DNA from: Altererythrobacter sp. XM-24bin4
GTDB taxonomy: Bacteria > Pseudomonadota > Alphaproteobacteria > Sphingomonadales > Sphingomonadaceae
Assembly: GCA_003149575.1 (NCBI GenBank)
Contig: QCWG01000001.1
Span: forward strand, 1,145,183-1,209,182
Direction: 5' to 3'
Length of the DNA stretch: 64,000 nucleotides
Each line of letters begins with the position of its first letter. Positions within the stretch are counted from its first letter, which is position 1. This document shows, in pieces, positions 18,860 through 28,044 of the stretch. The translations under genes and the position numbers were made by a program. The notes below the pieces were generated by a model. That model saw nothing but the letters and a program-made list of their open reading frames with translations. It was not told where the DNA came from and did not search any database.

Positions 18860-21800
18860 TTATTCTGCGGCCATCAACTCCGCTTCGCCCAGATCGACGC
18901 TGACCAGTCGCGAGATGCCCTTCTCGGCCATCGTCACGCCGAAAAGGCGGTGCATCCGGCTCATTGTGACGGCATTGTGGGTCACAATCAAATATCGCGT
19001 CGCAGTGTCGCGCACCATGGAATCGAGCAAGTCGCAGAACCGCTCGATATTGGCATCATCAAGCGGTGCATCGACTTCGTCCAACACGCAGATTGGCGCT
19101 GGATTGGTCAGGAACAAGGCAAAGATCAGCGCTGTTGCGGTCAGGGCCTGTTCGCCGCCTGATAACAGGCTGAGGCTCTGTAATCGCTTGCCCGGCGGTT
19201 GTGCGTAGATCTCCAGCCCGGCTTCCAGCGGATCATCGCTGTCGACCAGCGCGAGATGCGCCTGTCCGCCTTCGAACAGCCGCGTAAACAGCTTACGGAA
19301 GTGGCCATCGACTTCTTCGAACGCCGCGCGCAGACGCTCGCGTCCCTCGCGGTTGAGATTACCGATCGAACCGCGCAGACGGTTTACCGCTTCAGCAAGC
19401 TCGGCCTGTTCGGTCGCGCTGGCGCCATGCTCTTCCTCGATCCGCTTCAGTTCTTCAGCCGCGACGAGATTGACCGGTCCGATACGCTCACGGCTGGCGG
19501 TCAGACGTTCCATCTCGTCCGATTCCGCACTGGCATCCTTGATCTGTTCGGGTTCAAATTCGAACCGTTCAGCCAGCATCGGGGGTGGGCATTGGAATCG
19601 CTCGCCTGAAATACGTGCCATTTCGCCGCGCCGCGCTTCTTCGTTTTCAGCGCGTGCGGCGAGGCCAGCGCGGGCTTCGCGCTGGGTTGCGAGCGTTTCG
19701 TTGACTTCGGCAAAGGCGCGATCGGCGGCGTCGAGCTTGGCTTGTGTTTCAGCGACCACGTCTTCTGCCTGTGCAAGCTCTTTACCGAGCTTTTCACGCA
19801 TGACATCGCCTTGCTCGATCTCTTCGATCAGGCCGGCTGGCTTGGCCGCGACAACGTTGCGCTCTTCTTCAATCTCTTCGAGCCGCCGTGCGACTTCGGC
19901 CAAGCGGCGTTCGGCTTCGCCTGAGCGCGCTTCCCAATTGGCCTTGTCAGAGGATTGCGCGGCCAAGCGCTCTCGTGCAACCGCCAGGCCTTGGTCATGC
20001 GCGGCCAGTTCCGCTGCTGTACCCTGTACTCCGCTCCGCGCCGCTTCATTGCGTGCCTGGGCTGCTTCCAGAGACGCACGGCCTGCGTCGGGAGAGGGCA
20101 GATCCGCCCGCTTCGCCTCTGCGGCCTCCAACTCCTTGGTGGCTGCACTCAGATCGTCCGCAAGACCTGCCTTGGCTTCGCTTAGCTCTTTACTGCGCAG
20201 CGCTTGGCGTTCGCGCACTGCTTCGGCCTGGTCGAGCGCGCGCAAGGCCTGCCGTTCTTCATTTGCCGCTTCGGACAATTCGCGTTCACGTGCCACCAGG
20301 CTGGTCTGTAGCGCGGTCAACTCATCGCGAATGGTTCGCTCGGATGCTTCTGCGGTTTCGGCTGCCGAGCGCAGCGCTGGCAATTGCTTCTCCAGCTCTT
20401 CCAGCCGGTTCGCCGCTTCAAGGCGTGCGGCCTGCGCTGCGCCTTCGCCGCGCGCGATAAACCCGTCCCAACGGCGCAAATGCCCACCGCGCGTGACCAG
20501 CCATTCGCCCGGCTGCAAATCGCGACCGTCATCGCTTTCGGCAAAATGGACCAGCGCAAGCCGTGCTTTCAGCTCGGCAGGGCAATTGGTAATGTGCGTA
20601 AGCATGCTGTCAGGCACGTTTGACGGAGCGTTGCCGCCGGTCCAGAAACGTCCGTCGCTGCCGTCTTCCGGCCTGCCCAATGGTGATTTACCGTCGCGGC
20701 CCAGAACGGCAGCCAATGCCCGCTCATAGCCCCTTTTGACGGCGATATTGTCGAGCGCGGCGGGAAGGCCAGCACGGTTCTTCGCCTGGCGTTCACGCGC
20801 CTCGCGATCACGCACCAGCGCATTGTATTCGCGCTCGATCCCGGCCAGTTCAGCCTTGGCAGAGGCTGTCGCTGATCCTGCTTCATCGCGCTGCTCCTGC
20901 AGTTCCGCCTTGCGCGCCTGCGCGGTTTCCAGTTCGCTGCGCAAGTCAGCCAGTGCTTTCGCAGCACGCTCGGCATCTTTGCGCGCTTGCTCAACCGCGG
21001 CGATTGGATCACCGTTTCCGGTCAGCTCTTCCAGCTGCCGTTCGATGCGCGCTTGATCTTCCTGCAGCCGAGAAAGGCGAGACTTGGCTTGCGCAATCTC
21101 GGCCTCGGCAACACGCCATTCAGCCTCGACACCCGCATGATCGGCGGTCGCCTTGGCCAGTGCCAGCTCTGCGGCGCGTGACACGCGCTCGGCTTCTTCG
21201 GCCTTGCGCGCGATTTCCGGGCGGCGTGCCTCGTCTTCCTCCAGCGCAGCCTTGCTAGCAGCAATGTCGCGCTCCAGCCGTTTCAGCGCTTCGGTCGCAT
21301 CAGTCGTAATGCGGCCTGCGTCGCCGCGGTCTTCTTCCAACCGGGTCCTTTGCCGATCAAGGTCCGCTAACCGTTGTTCGGCTGCTTCCAGCTGGCTGGT
21401 GAGCGCCGCCATGCGGTGTCCATGCGCGCTGGCATCATCGCGCCGGTCCGCCAGCTCGTCGCGCGCTTCAGCTACGGTGTGTGCTGCAGCGGCCTGGGCC
21501 TTTTGCGCCTCGTCCGCAGCTTGCTTTGCGGCGACCACGCGATCATCAGCCTTTTTAGCAGCCTCACGCGCTTCTTCAGCCATCCGCGCTGCATCGCGCC
21601 AGCGGGCATAGAGCAAGCGGGCCTCGGCCACTTTGATCTGTTCGGATAGTTTGGTGTAGCGCTCTGCCTGCTTTGCCTGTCGCCGCAAGGACGACATTTG
21701 CGAATCCAGCCCGGCCATCAAATCTTCAAGCCGCTCCAGGTTCTTTTCCGTCGAGCGTAGCTTGCTCTCTGCGTCCTTTCGGCGCACGTGAAGTCCGGCA

Positions 21801-22282
21801 ATGCCGGCTGCTTCTTCCAGCATTTGCCGGCGTTCGGTCGGCTTGGCAGAGATGACTTGTGCGATCTTGCCCTGGCTCACGAGCGCGGGACTGTGTGCGC
21901 CGGTCGCGGCATCGGCAAAGGTCAGCGCCACGTCTTTCGCACGCACGTCCCGCCCGTTTACGCGATAGGCGCTGCCCGCCCCGCGTTCGATCCGGCGGGT
22001 GACCTCCAGTTCTTCATTGTCATCGTCGCGACCTTGAAGAATGACTTCGGCGAAGTCGCGCTGTGGCCGTGTCTCTGTGCCTGCAAAGATAACATCATCC
22101 ATCCCGCCCGAGCGCATGGATTTGGGCGAGTTTTCGCCCATGACCCAGCGGATCGCTTCGAGCAGGTTGGATTTTCCGCAACCGTTGGGGCCGACAACGC
22201 CGGTTAGGCCCGGCTCCACACGCAATTCAGCCGGCTCTACAAAGCTCTTGAAACCACTGAGCTTTAGCCGGTGAATCTCCAT
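18860..22282 (-). CDS. smc: Chromosome segregation protein SMC
   Basis: This 1140-residue protein is the SMC ATPase of the condensin-like complex that compacts and separates chromosomes with ScpA/ScpB. The N-terminal Walker A is GPNGCGKSNLLEAIRWVMGE (about residues 31-50). Two long coiled coils rich in Ala/Glu/Arg flank a hinge at about residues 510-640. The C-terminal signature LSGGEQALTATALIFALF and the Walker B PICVLDEVDAPLDDANI form the ATPase head. It lies 29 bp downstream of a DsbA-like gene. A long plus-strand open frame at 19353-20729 is only the antisense of the coiled coil. Confidence 0.98.
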   Translation of the reverse strand: MEIHRLKLSGFKSFVEPAELRVEPGLTGVVGPNGCGKSNLLEAIRWVMGENSPKSMRSGGMDDVIFAGTETRPQRDFAEVILQGRDDDNEELEVTRRIERGAGSAYRVNGRDVRAKDVALTFADAATGAHSPALVSQGKIAQVISAKPTERRQMLEEAAGIAGLHVRRKDAESKLRSTEKNLERLEDLMAGLDSQMSSLRRQAKQAERYTKLSEQIKVAEARLLYARWRDAARMAEEAREAAKKADDRVVAAKQAADEAQKAQAAAAHTVAEARDELADRRDDASAHGHRMAALTSQLEAAEQRLADLDRQRTRLEEDRGDAGRITTDATEALKRLERDIAASKAALEEDEARRPEIARKAEEAERVSRAAELALAKATADHAGVEAEWRVAEAEIAQAKSRLSRLQEDQARIERQLEELTGNGDPIAAVEQARKDAERAAKALADLRSELETAQARKAELQEQRDEAGSATASAKAELAGIEREYNALVRDREARERQAKNRAGLPAALDNIAVKRGYERALAAVLGRDGKSPLGRPEDGSDGRFWTGGNAPSNVPDSMLTHITNCPAELKARLALVHFAESDDGRDLQPGEWLVTRGGHLRRWDGFIARGEGAAQAARLEAANRLEELEKQLPALRSAAETAEASERTIRDELTALQTSLVARERELSEAANEERQALRALDQAEAVRERQALRSKELSEAKAGLADDLSAATKELEAAEAKRADLPSPDAGRASLEAAQARNEAARSGVQGTAAELAAHDQGLAVARERLAAQSSDKANWEARSGEAERRLAEVARRLEEIEEERNVVAAKPAGLIEEIEQGDVMREKLGKELAQAEDVVAETQAKLDAADRAFAEVNETLATQREARAGLAARAENEEARRGEMARISGERFQCPPPMLAERFEFEPEQIKDASAESDEMERLTASRERIGPVNLVAAEELKRIEEEHGASATEQAELAEAVNRLRGSIGNLNREGRERLRAAFEEVDGHFRKLFTRLFEGGQAHLALVDSDDPLEAGLEIYAQPPGKRLQSLSLLSGGEQALTATALIFALFLTNPAPICVLDEVDAPLDDANIERFCDLLDSMVRDTATRYLIVTHNAVTMSRMHRLFGVTMAEKGISRLVSVDLGEAELMAAE

Positions 22283-22311
22283 GCGTGTCTATTGCCCCTC
22301 CCTAGTGCGGT

Positions 22312-23064
22312 TTATCGCGCGCCAGCGCGTTGTAGGATCGGCTCAAGGGCTTCCCACTGGTTTACGTTCAATTTTTGTCCGTTGAGGATGAAGGTTGGCG
22401 TACCAGTCAGCCCCAACTCGTTGACCTGATCCTGAGAGCGGGTCGCGATAGCTTGCACGGCGTCCGCATCGGCGAGACAGGTTCGCGCCTGATCAGCGCT
22501 CAAACCGCGCGCGCTGAAGAAGTCGATCAAACCAGCAGCCTCTGCGATTGCCACAAAACGTTGGTCTTCCGGGAGGCTCGAAGCGGCCTCAAATGCAGCA
22601 CCGTTTTGGTTCACATTGGCGAAGATATCGTTGAGCGCGTTCCATGCTTGTGAAGATAGTGGTTCCATATTCTCCGGCTGGCCACAACGAACCAGCGAGG
22701 CAATTGTGAGGTCGATCGGATCACGCACCAAATTGCGCAACTCCAAGCTCACAACACCTGTCGAAACATAATTCTCTTTGAGCGGAGGGGCGCCGTTCTC
22801 AGAAAAATAGGCACAACCGCCGCAAGTGTGGCTGGCATATTCGATCAGTTTCAGCGGTGCATCGGGGTTGCCGATCAGATAGCCGTCAGATTCGGTTACC
22901 GTAACAACATCGGTCCAGCTTTGGCCCTCAGGCGCTTCAATCGCCGCAATTGGCTCACCATCGAGAGCCGCGGTATCTGCATCTTCGGTTTCACCACAGG
23001 CTGCCAGCGAAAGAGCAAGGCTGCCAGCGAGGGTGGCGGAGAGAATTCGGCGCGAGAGTTTCAT
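22312..23064 (-). CDS. DsbA-family thiol oxidoreductase, lipoprotein
   Basis: This 250-residue protein has a lipoprotein signal (SLALSLAAC, Cys23), then a thioredoxin-fold domain with the active-site motif CGGC at residues 81-84 (HTCGGCAYF). A cis-Pro loop LTGTPTFILNG lies near the C-terminus. It probably handles disulfides in the periplasm, anchored to the membrane. It resembles the next gene upstream in architecture and motif order (DGYLIGNPDAPLKLIEYAS versus AGHLIGNPDAEIKLAEYVS), so the pair is a tandem duplication that has diverged. It precedes smc, an order often seen in relatives. Confidence 0.92.
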   Translation of the reverse strand: MKLSRRILSATLAGSLALSLAACGETEDADTAALDGEPIAAIEAPEGQSWTDVVTVTESDGYLIGNPDAPLKLIEYASHTCGGCAYFSENGAPPLKENYVSTGVVSLELRNLVRDPIDLTIASLVRCGQPENMEPLSSQAWNALNDIFANVNQNGAAFEAASSLPEDQRFVAIAEAAGLIDFFSARGLSADQARTCLADADAVQAIATRSQDQVNELGLTGTPTFILNGQKLNVNQWEALEPILQRAGAR

Positions 23065-23127
23065 AAGCTTTGTGAGTCCTTTGTCTCGAACGGTGAAGGC
23101 TATACCAAGCCGTGTTGGGGGTGAAGC

Positions 23128-23170
23128 GTGGAAACCTGCTTTCCACAGGCGCTTCCACAGGAGTCTGTGG
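23128..23170. repeat. Two adjacent hairpins between the paired DsbA-like genes
   Basis: GTGGAAA-CCTGC-TTTCCAC at 23128-23146 is followed by CCACAG-GAGT-CTGTGG at 23155-23170. The copies of TTCCACAGG in them form a short direct repeat. They could reduce read-through from the upstream dsbA-like gene or stabilise mRNA ends. No T-run follows on the minus strand. Confidence 0.45.
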
Positions 23171-23184
23171 TTAACGACCCGGCA

Positions 23185-23877
23185 TTATTGTCCGTCTGCG
23201 GGCGCAGGTTTGGTGCGTTCGTCCAGCGCGATCTGAAGTTCCTGCCAGCGATGGACACCGTCCAGTAGTCGATCATTGATGGTAAAACTGGGCGTTCCGC
23301 GAATGCCAAGGCGTTCTGAGTCGGCTCGTGAGGCCTGAATCAATTTGGTTTCCTTGGCGCTGTCTGCCAGGCATCGATCAACTTCTGACCGCTGATAGCC
23401 GCGTGTTTCCATAATTTCGTAGAAATCGAGGTCGCTGGCGATGGCGCGGTGGGCTGCGGCGCGATCGGGTACTGACCAGCGCTGTTGCTGGGCCGGCGTG
23501 GAATTGACGGCAATCGGGAACCACTCGTTCTGCTTCAGCATGAAAATCGAGTGGTTCTGCGCAAACTTATCAGGGGCGCCGCAATGGGTCAGCATGGCCG
23601 CGGTCAGATCAATCGGGTCGCGCAGCATATGGCGGATCTCGACCGATACCTTGCCAGAGCGAACATATACGAGTTTCAGCACAGGGTCGCCGCTGCGAGC
23701 AAACTCGGCGCAATGGCTGCAAGTATAGCTGACATATTCTGCCAGCTTGATTTCCGCATCGGGGTTACCGATCAAATGCCCTGCAGGGGTCTCAGTGACG
23801 GTTACGGCCCAATTGGTGGCAAACCCGGTGCTCAGCACCATCGCACCAGCCAAAAACGCTGTCTTTGCAGCCTTCAT
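23185..23877 (-). CDS. DsbA-family thiol oxidoreductase, periplasmic
   Basis: This 230-residue protein begins with a signal peptide (MKAAKTAFLAGAMVLSTGFA) and has a DsbA-like thioredoxin fold with active site CSHC at residues 53-56. The cis-Pro loop is IRGTPSFTIND. Unlike its downstream paralogue it has no lipobox, so it is expected to be soluble in the periplasm. Its ATG overlaps the dciA stop (ATGA), indicating translational coupling. The neighbouring paralogue differs in both the active-site dipeptide and the anchoring, which suggests divided roles. Confidence 0.92.
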   Translation of the reverse strand: MKAAKTAFLAGAMVLSTGFATNWAVTVTETPAGHLIGNPDAEIKLAEYVSYTCSHCAEFARSGDPVLKLVYVRSGKVSVEIRHMLRDPIDLTAAMLTHCGAPDKFAQNHSIFMLKQNEWFPIAVNSTPAQQQRWSVPDRAAAHRAIASDLDFYEIMETRGYQRSEVDRCLADSAKETKLIQASRADSERLGIRGTPSFTINDRLLDGVHRWQELQIALDERTKPAPADGQ

Positions 23878-24422
23878 TCCGATCTTTCCTCTTTATCTGT
23901 CATCGTTCGCGCGAGCGATTCCAGCACAGCGCGCATTTCAGGATCGCCAATATCGCGCAAACTGTCTCCCAATTCCATCGGGATCGGCTTGAGCGACGGC
24001 GGCGCTTTGGCGGGCGTTTCAGCAGATGGCGGCTTAACCGCGCCTTGCCGGATCTTTGCTCGTGACACCGCCTTATATCCGAAAAAGCGGTTCACCCGCT
24101 CGATAATTTCCGGGATCACATGCTGGATCAGCGGAGCATTCGCGGGCACGACCACCAATTGCAATATGCCTTCGGATTTCTCTCCAGGGGGGAAACGGAT
24201 CGCCTCTGGCGCGCAAACTCTGGCATGCGTCGGGCCGACGATCTCGGGCCAGCGTGTCACGATGGAGCTTTGCACGAAGCCGAACCGGCGAAAGGCTGTT
24301 CGCCCGATTTGCGGCATCAGCTCGCCAATAGGTTTCGCCGTGCCACCGCGCCGCCGCTGAAACGGTTTCGCGGTCTTCGCTTTGTGCCCTTTTGTGGTTT
24401 TGGAGGTTTTGTCCCGTTCCAT
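23874..24422 (-). CDS. dciA: DciA-like DUF721 protein
   Basis: This 182-residue protein has a basic N-terminus and the DUF721 core, for example IVTRWPEIVGPTHARVCAPEAIRFPPGE and LQLVVVPANAPLIQHVIPEIIERVNRFFGY. DUF721 proteins of the DciA group help load the replicative helicase DnaB in bacteria without DnaC. The ATG at 24422 was chosen because upstream codons add a non-conserved stretch. It is divergent from mutY, with only 29 bp between the starts, so their promoters must overlap coding sequence. Confidence 0.88.
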   Translation of the reverse strand: MERDKTSKTTKGHKAKTAKPFQRRRGGTAKPIGELMPQIGRTAFRRFGFVQSSIVTRWPEIVGPTHARVCAPEAIRFPPGEKSEGILQLVVVPANAPLIQHVIPEIIERVNRFFGYKAVSRAKIRQGAVKPPSAETPAKAPPSLKPIPMELGDSLRDIGDPEMRAVLESLARTMTDKEERSE

Positions 24423-24451
24423 TGCAGCAAAGCCAATGCCATAGCGGGCAC

Positions 24452-25504
24452 GTGACCGCCAGTACGAAGACAATCGAGCACGCTTTGCTCCACTGGTATG
24501 ATGTGCATGCGCGCGATCTACCCTGGCGCAATCCGCCGCGACGGGCTGTGCCGAATGATCCCGCTTGGCCTTATCGCGTTTGGCTGTCTGAAGTGATGTT
24601 GCAGCAGACCACTGTGGCTGCGGTGAAGCCCTACTTTGCGAAGTTTATTGAGACTTGGCCGACGGTCGAGGCTCTCGCAGCGGCCGACGAAGCCGATGTT
24701 ATGAGCGCCTGGGCAGGGCTGGGCTATTATTCGCGCGCCCGCAATCTGGTGAAATGTGCGCGCGAAGTGGCGACAAGCGGAGGGTTCCCGAAAACAGAGG
24801 CTGAACTGCGCGAATTGCCGGGCTTGGGCCCGTACACTGCCGCTGCGATTGCCGCGATCGCGTTTGATGAGCGCGCCGTGGTGGTTGATGCAAATGTCGA
24901 GCGGGTAGTATCGCGGCTATTCAATATCGAAGAGCCATTGCCCGGTGCCCGCAAGGCTATCCGAGCGCGAGCGGAGGAGATCACCCCCGCGAAACGCGCG
25001 GGCGATTTTGCCCAAGCGATGATGGACCTTGGCTCATCACTCTGTACCACGCGCGATCCCAAGTGCCTGCTGTGTCCGCTGGCCGGGATGTGCGAGGCCA
25101 AGGCGGGCGGCGATCCGGCAAGGCTACCCGTCAAGGCACCCAAGAAGCCCAAGCCCGAGCGCAAGGGCCGCGCATTCTGGATCGAGCGGGATGGCCCCGA
25201 TGGCACAGAGATCTGGCTGGTCACACGCCCCGGCACTGGCATGTTGGGCGGGATGCGCGCCTTGCCCGATGACGGCTGGAGCGCGCAGGCAGACGGATCA
25301 GGCATGGCTCCTTTCGCGGGAGCTGCCCAAACGCTTGGTGCGGTGCGGCACGTCTTCACTCATGCGTCACTCACGCTTGAAGTGGTGCGGCTCGACGCGG
25401 CGCCGGGGGGTGAGGGCGAGTGGTGGCCGCTCCAGAAAATAGAGGATGTGGGGCTACCGACACTCTTCGCCAAGGCTGCGCGACTGGCGCTGGCGCAGCG
25501 TTAG
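24452..25504 (+). CDS. mutY: A/G-specific adenine glycosylase MutY
   Basis: This 350-residue DNA repair glycosylase removes adenine mispaired with 8-oxoguanine. It has the helix-hairpin-helix LPGLGPYTAAAIAAIAF and the catalytic Asp in VVVDANVERVVSR. The iron-sulfur cluster ligands are in CTTRDPKCLLCPLAGMC (about residues 197-213). A C-terminal Nudix-like domain, about residues 235-345, recognises 8-oxoG. The start is a GTG at 24452, since upstream in-frame codons overlap the dciA start and look unrelated. Its TAG overlaps the stop of the small membrane gene on the other strand. Confidence 0.96.
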   Translation: MTASTKTIEHALLHWYDVHARDLPWRNPPRRAVPNDPAWPYRVWLSEVMLQQTTVAAVKPYFAKFIETWPTVEALAAADEADVMSAWAGLGYYSRARNLVKCAREVATSGGFPKTEAELRELPGLGPYTAAAIAAIAFDERAVVVDANVERVVSRLFNIEEPLPGARKAIRARAEEITPAKRAGDFAQAMMDLGSSLCTTRDPKCLLCPLAGMCEAKAGGDPARLPVKAPKKPKPERKGRAFWIERDGPDGTEIWLVTRPGTGMLGGMRALPDDGWSAQADGSGMAPFAGAAQTLGAVRHVFTHASLTLEVVRLDAAPGGEGEWWPLQKIEDVGLPTLFAKAARLALAQR

Positions 25505-25722
25505 AAAATTCCACCGCCAAGGGTCAGACGGACAGCCGCGATCAAGAGAATAACGAGGCAGAAATTCCGCCCGCCGTCACTCGAAGATATCTGGCCTATA
25601 ATCAGGCCGATCACGATCAACGGAAGCGCGATCCAGTTGGCCCAGCCCAGAAAAGGGATAGTTGCGGGGATGACAATCACCAGAGAGATGATGCCGATGA
25701 TGTATGAGAGCACGTTGAACAT
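25501..25722 (-). CDS. Small two-helix membrane protein, unknown function
   Basis: This 73-residue protein is mostly hydrophobic, with helices YIIGIISLVIVIPATIPFLGW and WIALPLIVIGLIIGQIS, a short polar loop SSSDGGRN, then FCLVILLIAAVRLTLGGGIF, which may be a third helix. The stop codon overlaps the mutY stop on the other strand (TTAG shared), so the two genes converge tail to tail. No strong ribosome binding site precedes the ATG at 25722. I do not recognise the family. Confidence 0.6.
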   Translation of the reverse strand: MFNVLSYIIGIISLVIVIPATIPFLGWANWIALPLIVIGLIIGQISSSDGGRNFCLVILLIAAVRLTLGGGIF

Positions 25723-25839
25723 GTGTGTTATATGACCACAACACCGAACAGTTTCAAGACTCAATCTATCGATCAATTGACCAAGCGTGCCCAATCGCTC
25801 AAACACCCTCGGAAATAGATTTCGAAAGAGTACGCATAA

Positions 25840-27159
25840 ATGGCATTCCGCGAGTTTGATTCCCCCCAAATTTCCCGCCGTTCACTTCTAAGAGGCGGCG
25901 GTTATCTCGCCGCTGGCGGCGCGCTTACGACGCTGCCACTTTCGGGCAGCATTCTGAGAGCCCACGATGTCGGCGCGATGTGGCCCAATGTCGCGGCGAT
26001 GACAAAAAGCTATCTTAGTTCCAACAAGGTGCCGAACCTGCTTGTCGCATTCGGCCGAGGGCAAGACGATATCGCGCATACGGTTGGCGGCGGAACGCTA
26101 TCATTTCGAAGCTCGCAGCAAGTTGATCTAGATTCGCTATATCGCATCTATTCGATGAGCAAGCCGGTCACAGGCATGGCGACCATGATGCTGGTCGACG
26201 AAGGCAAGATCGGCCTGGATCAGCCGGTTGCGGAAATCCTGCCTGAATTCAGCAATATGCAAGTGATGGTCGATCCCGAGGGTTCACTCGACAACACTGT
26301 ACCGGCAGAGCGGCCCATCACAATTCGCCAGTTGCTGACCCATACCGCAGGGTTGGGATACATCATTGGCGTGAAGGGGCCTCTACTCGCAGCCTATGCG
26401 CAGAACGGGCTGGTTGGCGGGCGGGTTAGCCGCATGCCTATTCCCGGTCTGCCCGAGGTTACACCTGCGCCCGATCTGGCAACCTGGTCAGAGCGGCTGG
26501 CGAGCCTGCCCCTTGTCGCACAGCCGGGCAAGAAATGGATTTACTCAGCCAGCATCGACTTGCTGGGCCGGGTTATCGAAGTTGCATCAGGGCAGGATTT
26601 TGAAAGCTTCCTGCAACAGCGGATTTTTGAACCGTGCGGTATGGGCAGTACATGTTTCACTGTCCCGCAAAGCGAGGTTGGCCGACTGACCACCAATTAT
26701 GGTGTGAATGAAATGCTGCCCGTTCCGCTGCCAATCGATCCTGGGGCCACTTCTATTTACCTCGACAAGCCAAGCGTGCCGTCCGGTGGCGGCGGCTTGG
26801 TCAGCTCCGCGCGCGACTATGACCGGTTCCTGCGCATGCTGCTGGGCTATGGCAAGATCGATGGGCGCCGCGTTATGGGCGAACTTGCGGTGCGCGTCGG
26901 CACATCCAACCTTTTGCCAAAATCGGTGGACACAGCGGGCTCTTGGATCGAAGGCGAAGGCCATGGTGCAGGCGGTCGTTCGACTGGCACCAGCTTTGGC
27001 TGGGGCGGGGCAGCCGGCACACTCGCCAGCGTAGATTTCGGGTTAGACATGCGTGTTGGTCTGTTCACGCAATACATGCCGGCTGAAGCCTATTCGATCC
27101 GGGCAGATTTCCTTTCGGCCATCGAGCAAGACCTTACTGTAATGCGGGGTGCAGCTTAA
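25840..27159 (+). CDS. Tat-exported serine hydrolase, beta-lactamase class C / esterase-like
   Basis: This 439-residue protein has a twin-arginine signal (ISRRSLLRGGG) and a beta-lactamase/transpeptidase-like domain. The catalytic SMSK tetrad (the SxxK motif) is at about residues 105-108. HTAGLGY and IYSASIDLLGRVIE follow, the latter in the place of the YxN motif. The segments PSGGGGLVSSARDYDRFL and FGWGGAAGT correspond to the usual C-terminal motifs. The missing Asn in YxN and the esterase-like order fit a family VIII esterase better than a true AmpC. The stop abuts the nudC ATG (TAAATG), so it probably heads that operon. Confidence 0.88.
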   Translation: MAFREFDSPQISRRSLLRGGGYLAAGGALTTLPLSGSILRAHDVGAMWPNVAAMTKSYLSSNKVPNLLVAFGRGQDDIAHTVGGGTLSFRSSQQVDLDSLYRIYSMSKPVTGMATMMLVDEGKIGLDQPVAEILPEFSNMQVMVDPEGSLDNTVPAERPITIRQLLTHTAGLGYIIGVKGPLLAAYAQNGLVGGRVSRMPIPGLPEVTPAPDLATWSERLASLPLVAQPGKKWIYSASIDLLGRVIEVASGQDFESFLQQRIFEPCGMGSTCFTVPQSEVGRLTTNYGVNEMLPVPLPIDPGATSIYLDKPSVPSGGGGLVSSARDYDRFLRMLLGYGKIDGRRVMGELAVRVGTSNLLPKSVDTAGSWIEGEGHGAGGRSTGTSFGWGGAAGTLASVDFGLDMRVGLFTQYMPAEAYSIRADFLSAIEQDLTVMRGAA

Positions 27160-28044
27160 ATGGGGCAACGCGCACCGATCGCCTTTTCCGGCTCGCCAAT
27201 TGACCGTGCGGACAATTTGCGTGCGGATCCCGATGCGTTGGCCGGGATGATGAACTGGAAAGCGCGGCTGCTCGCTCTTGATCAGCTGATGCCGTCGCTG
27301 GATGATAACAACCGACTTGTCTGGGGCACGCTGGCTGATGCGCCCGAAGATGCCGAGTTGGTGTTCCTGGGCATTGACCGCACCGACGGCGGGGAGAAGC
27401 CATGCTTTGCGGCTGTCCCGGCAAAAGGCGACGCGAGTCCGCGCATGGCGAACCCGCAGCTATGGGCACTGATGGCAACGCTCGATGCTGGTGACCTTGC
27501 GCTCTATGGCGGGGCACGCAGCCTGATAGACTGGCACGCGCGCCATCGCTTTTGCGCGGAGTGCGGCGGCAACACCAAGGTCGCCAAGGGCGGCTGGCAA
27601 CGCGGCTGTGAAAGCTGCACCGCGCAGCATTTCCCGCGAACCGATCCGGTCACAATCATGTTGGTCGAGTATGAAGGGCGGCTGATGCTTGGTCGAGGCA
27701 AGGGATGGCCGGAGGGCGCGTTCTCTGCCTTGGCGGGCTTTGTCGAGCCCGGCGAAACCATCGAGGAAGCTGTGCAACGCGAAGTGTTCGAGGAATCGGG
27801 GGTGCGCGTGCGCGATGTCTCTTACATTGCCAGCCAACCGTGGCCGTTTCCCAGCCAGTTGATGATCGGATGCCATAGCTATGCCGATGACGACGCATTG
27901 GTCATTGATGAAACCGAAATGGCGGAGATCATCTGGTTCACGCGCGAACAGGTCGAATCCTCGCTTGCAGGCAACGGGCCATTTCGTGCTCCGCCGCTGC
28001 ATGCTATTGCTTACAACCTTATGAAATGGTGGCTTGAAAAATGA
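27160..28044 (+). CDS. nudC: NAD(+) diphosphatase NudC
   Basis: This 294-residue Nudix hydrolase cleaves NAD(H) to AMP and nicotinamide mononucleotide, and in some bacteria removes NAD caps from RNA. The zinc ribbon has CAECGG and CESC pairs (about residues 131-149). The Nudix box is GFVEPGETIEEAVQREVFEE (about residues 188-207), and the NudC-specific SQPWPFPSQLMIG motif follows. It starts immediately after the preceding stop and overlaps the next gene (ATGA). Confidence 0.96.
   Translation: MGQRAPIAFSGSPIDRADNLRADPDALAGMMNWKARLLALDQLMPSLDDNNRLVWGTLADAPEDAELVFLGIDRTDGGEKPCFAAVPAKGDASPRMANPQLWALMATLDAGDLALYGGARSLIDWHARHRFCAECGGNTKVAKGGWQRGCESCTAQHFPRTDPVTIMLVEYEGRLMLGRGKGWPEGAFSALAGFVEPGETIEEAVQREVFEESGVRVRDVSYIASQPWPFPSQLMIGCHSYADDDALVIDETEMAEIIWFTREQVESSLAGNGPFRAPPLHAIAYNLMKWWLEK

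Noticed and set aside
19353..20729. A 458-residue plus-strand frame opposite smc
   Set aside because: It is almost pure Ser/Ala/Arg, the antisense of the SMC coiled coil.
23128..23170. DnaA-box cluster or replication origin
   Set aside because: The TTCCACAGG copies resemble TTATCCACA only in part, and the site lies between two dsbA-like genes in an operon without dnaA, AT-rich unwinding sequence or other origin signs.
25840..27159. A true class C beta-lactamase (AmpC)
   Set aside because: The Tat signal, the altered YxN motif and the operon with redox enzymes fit an esterase-like serine hydrolase better.
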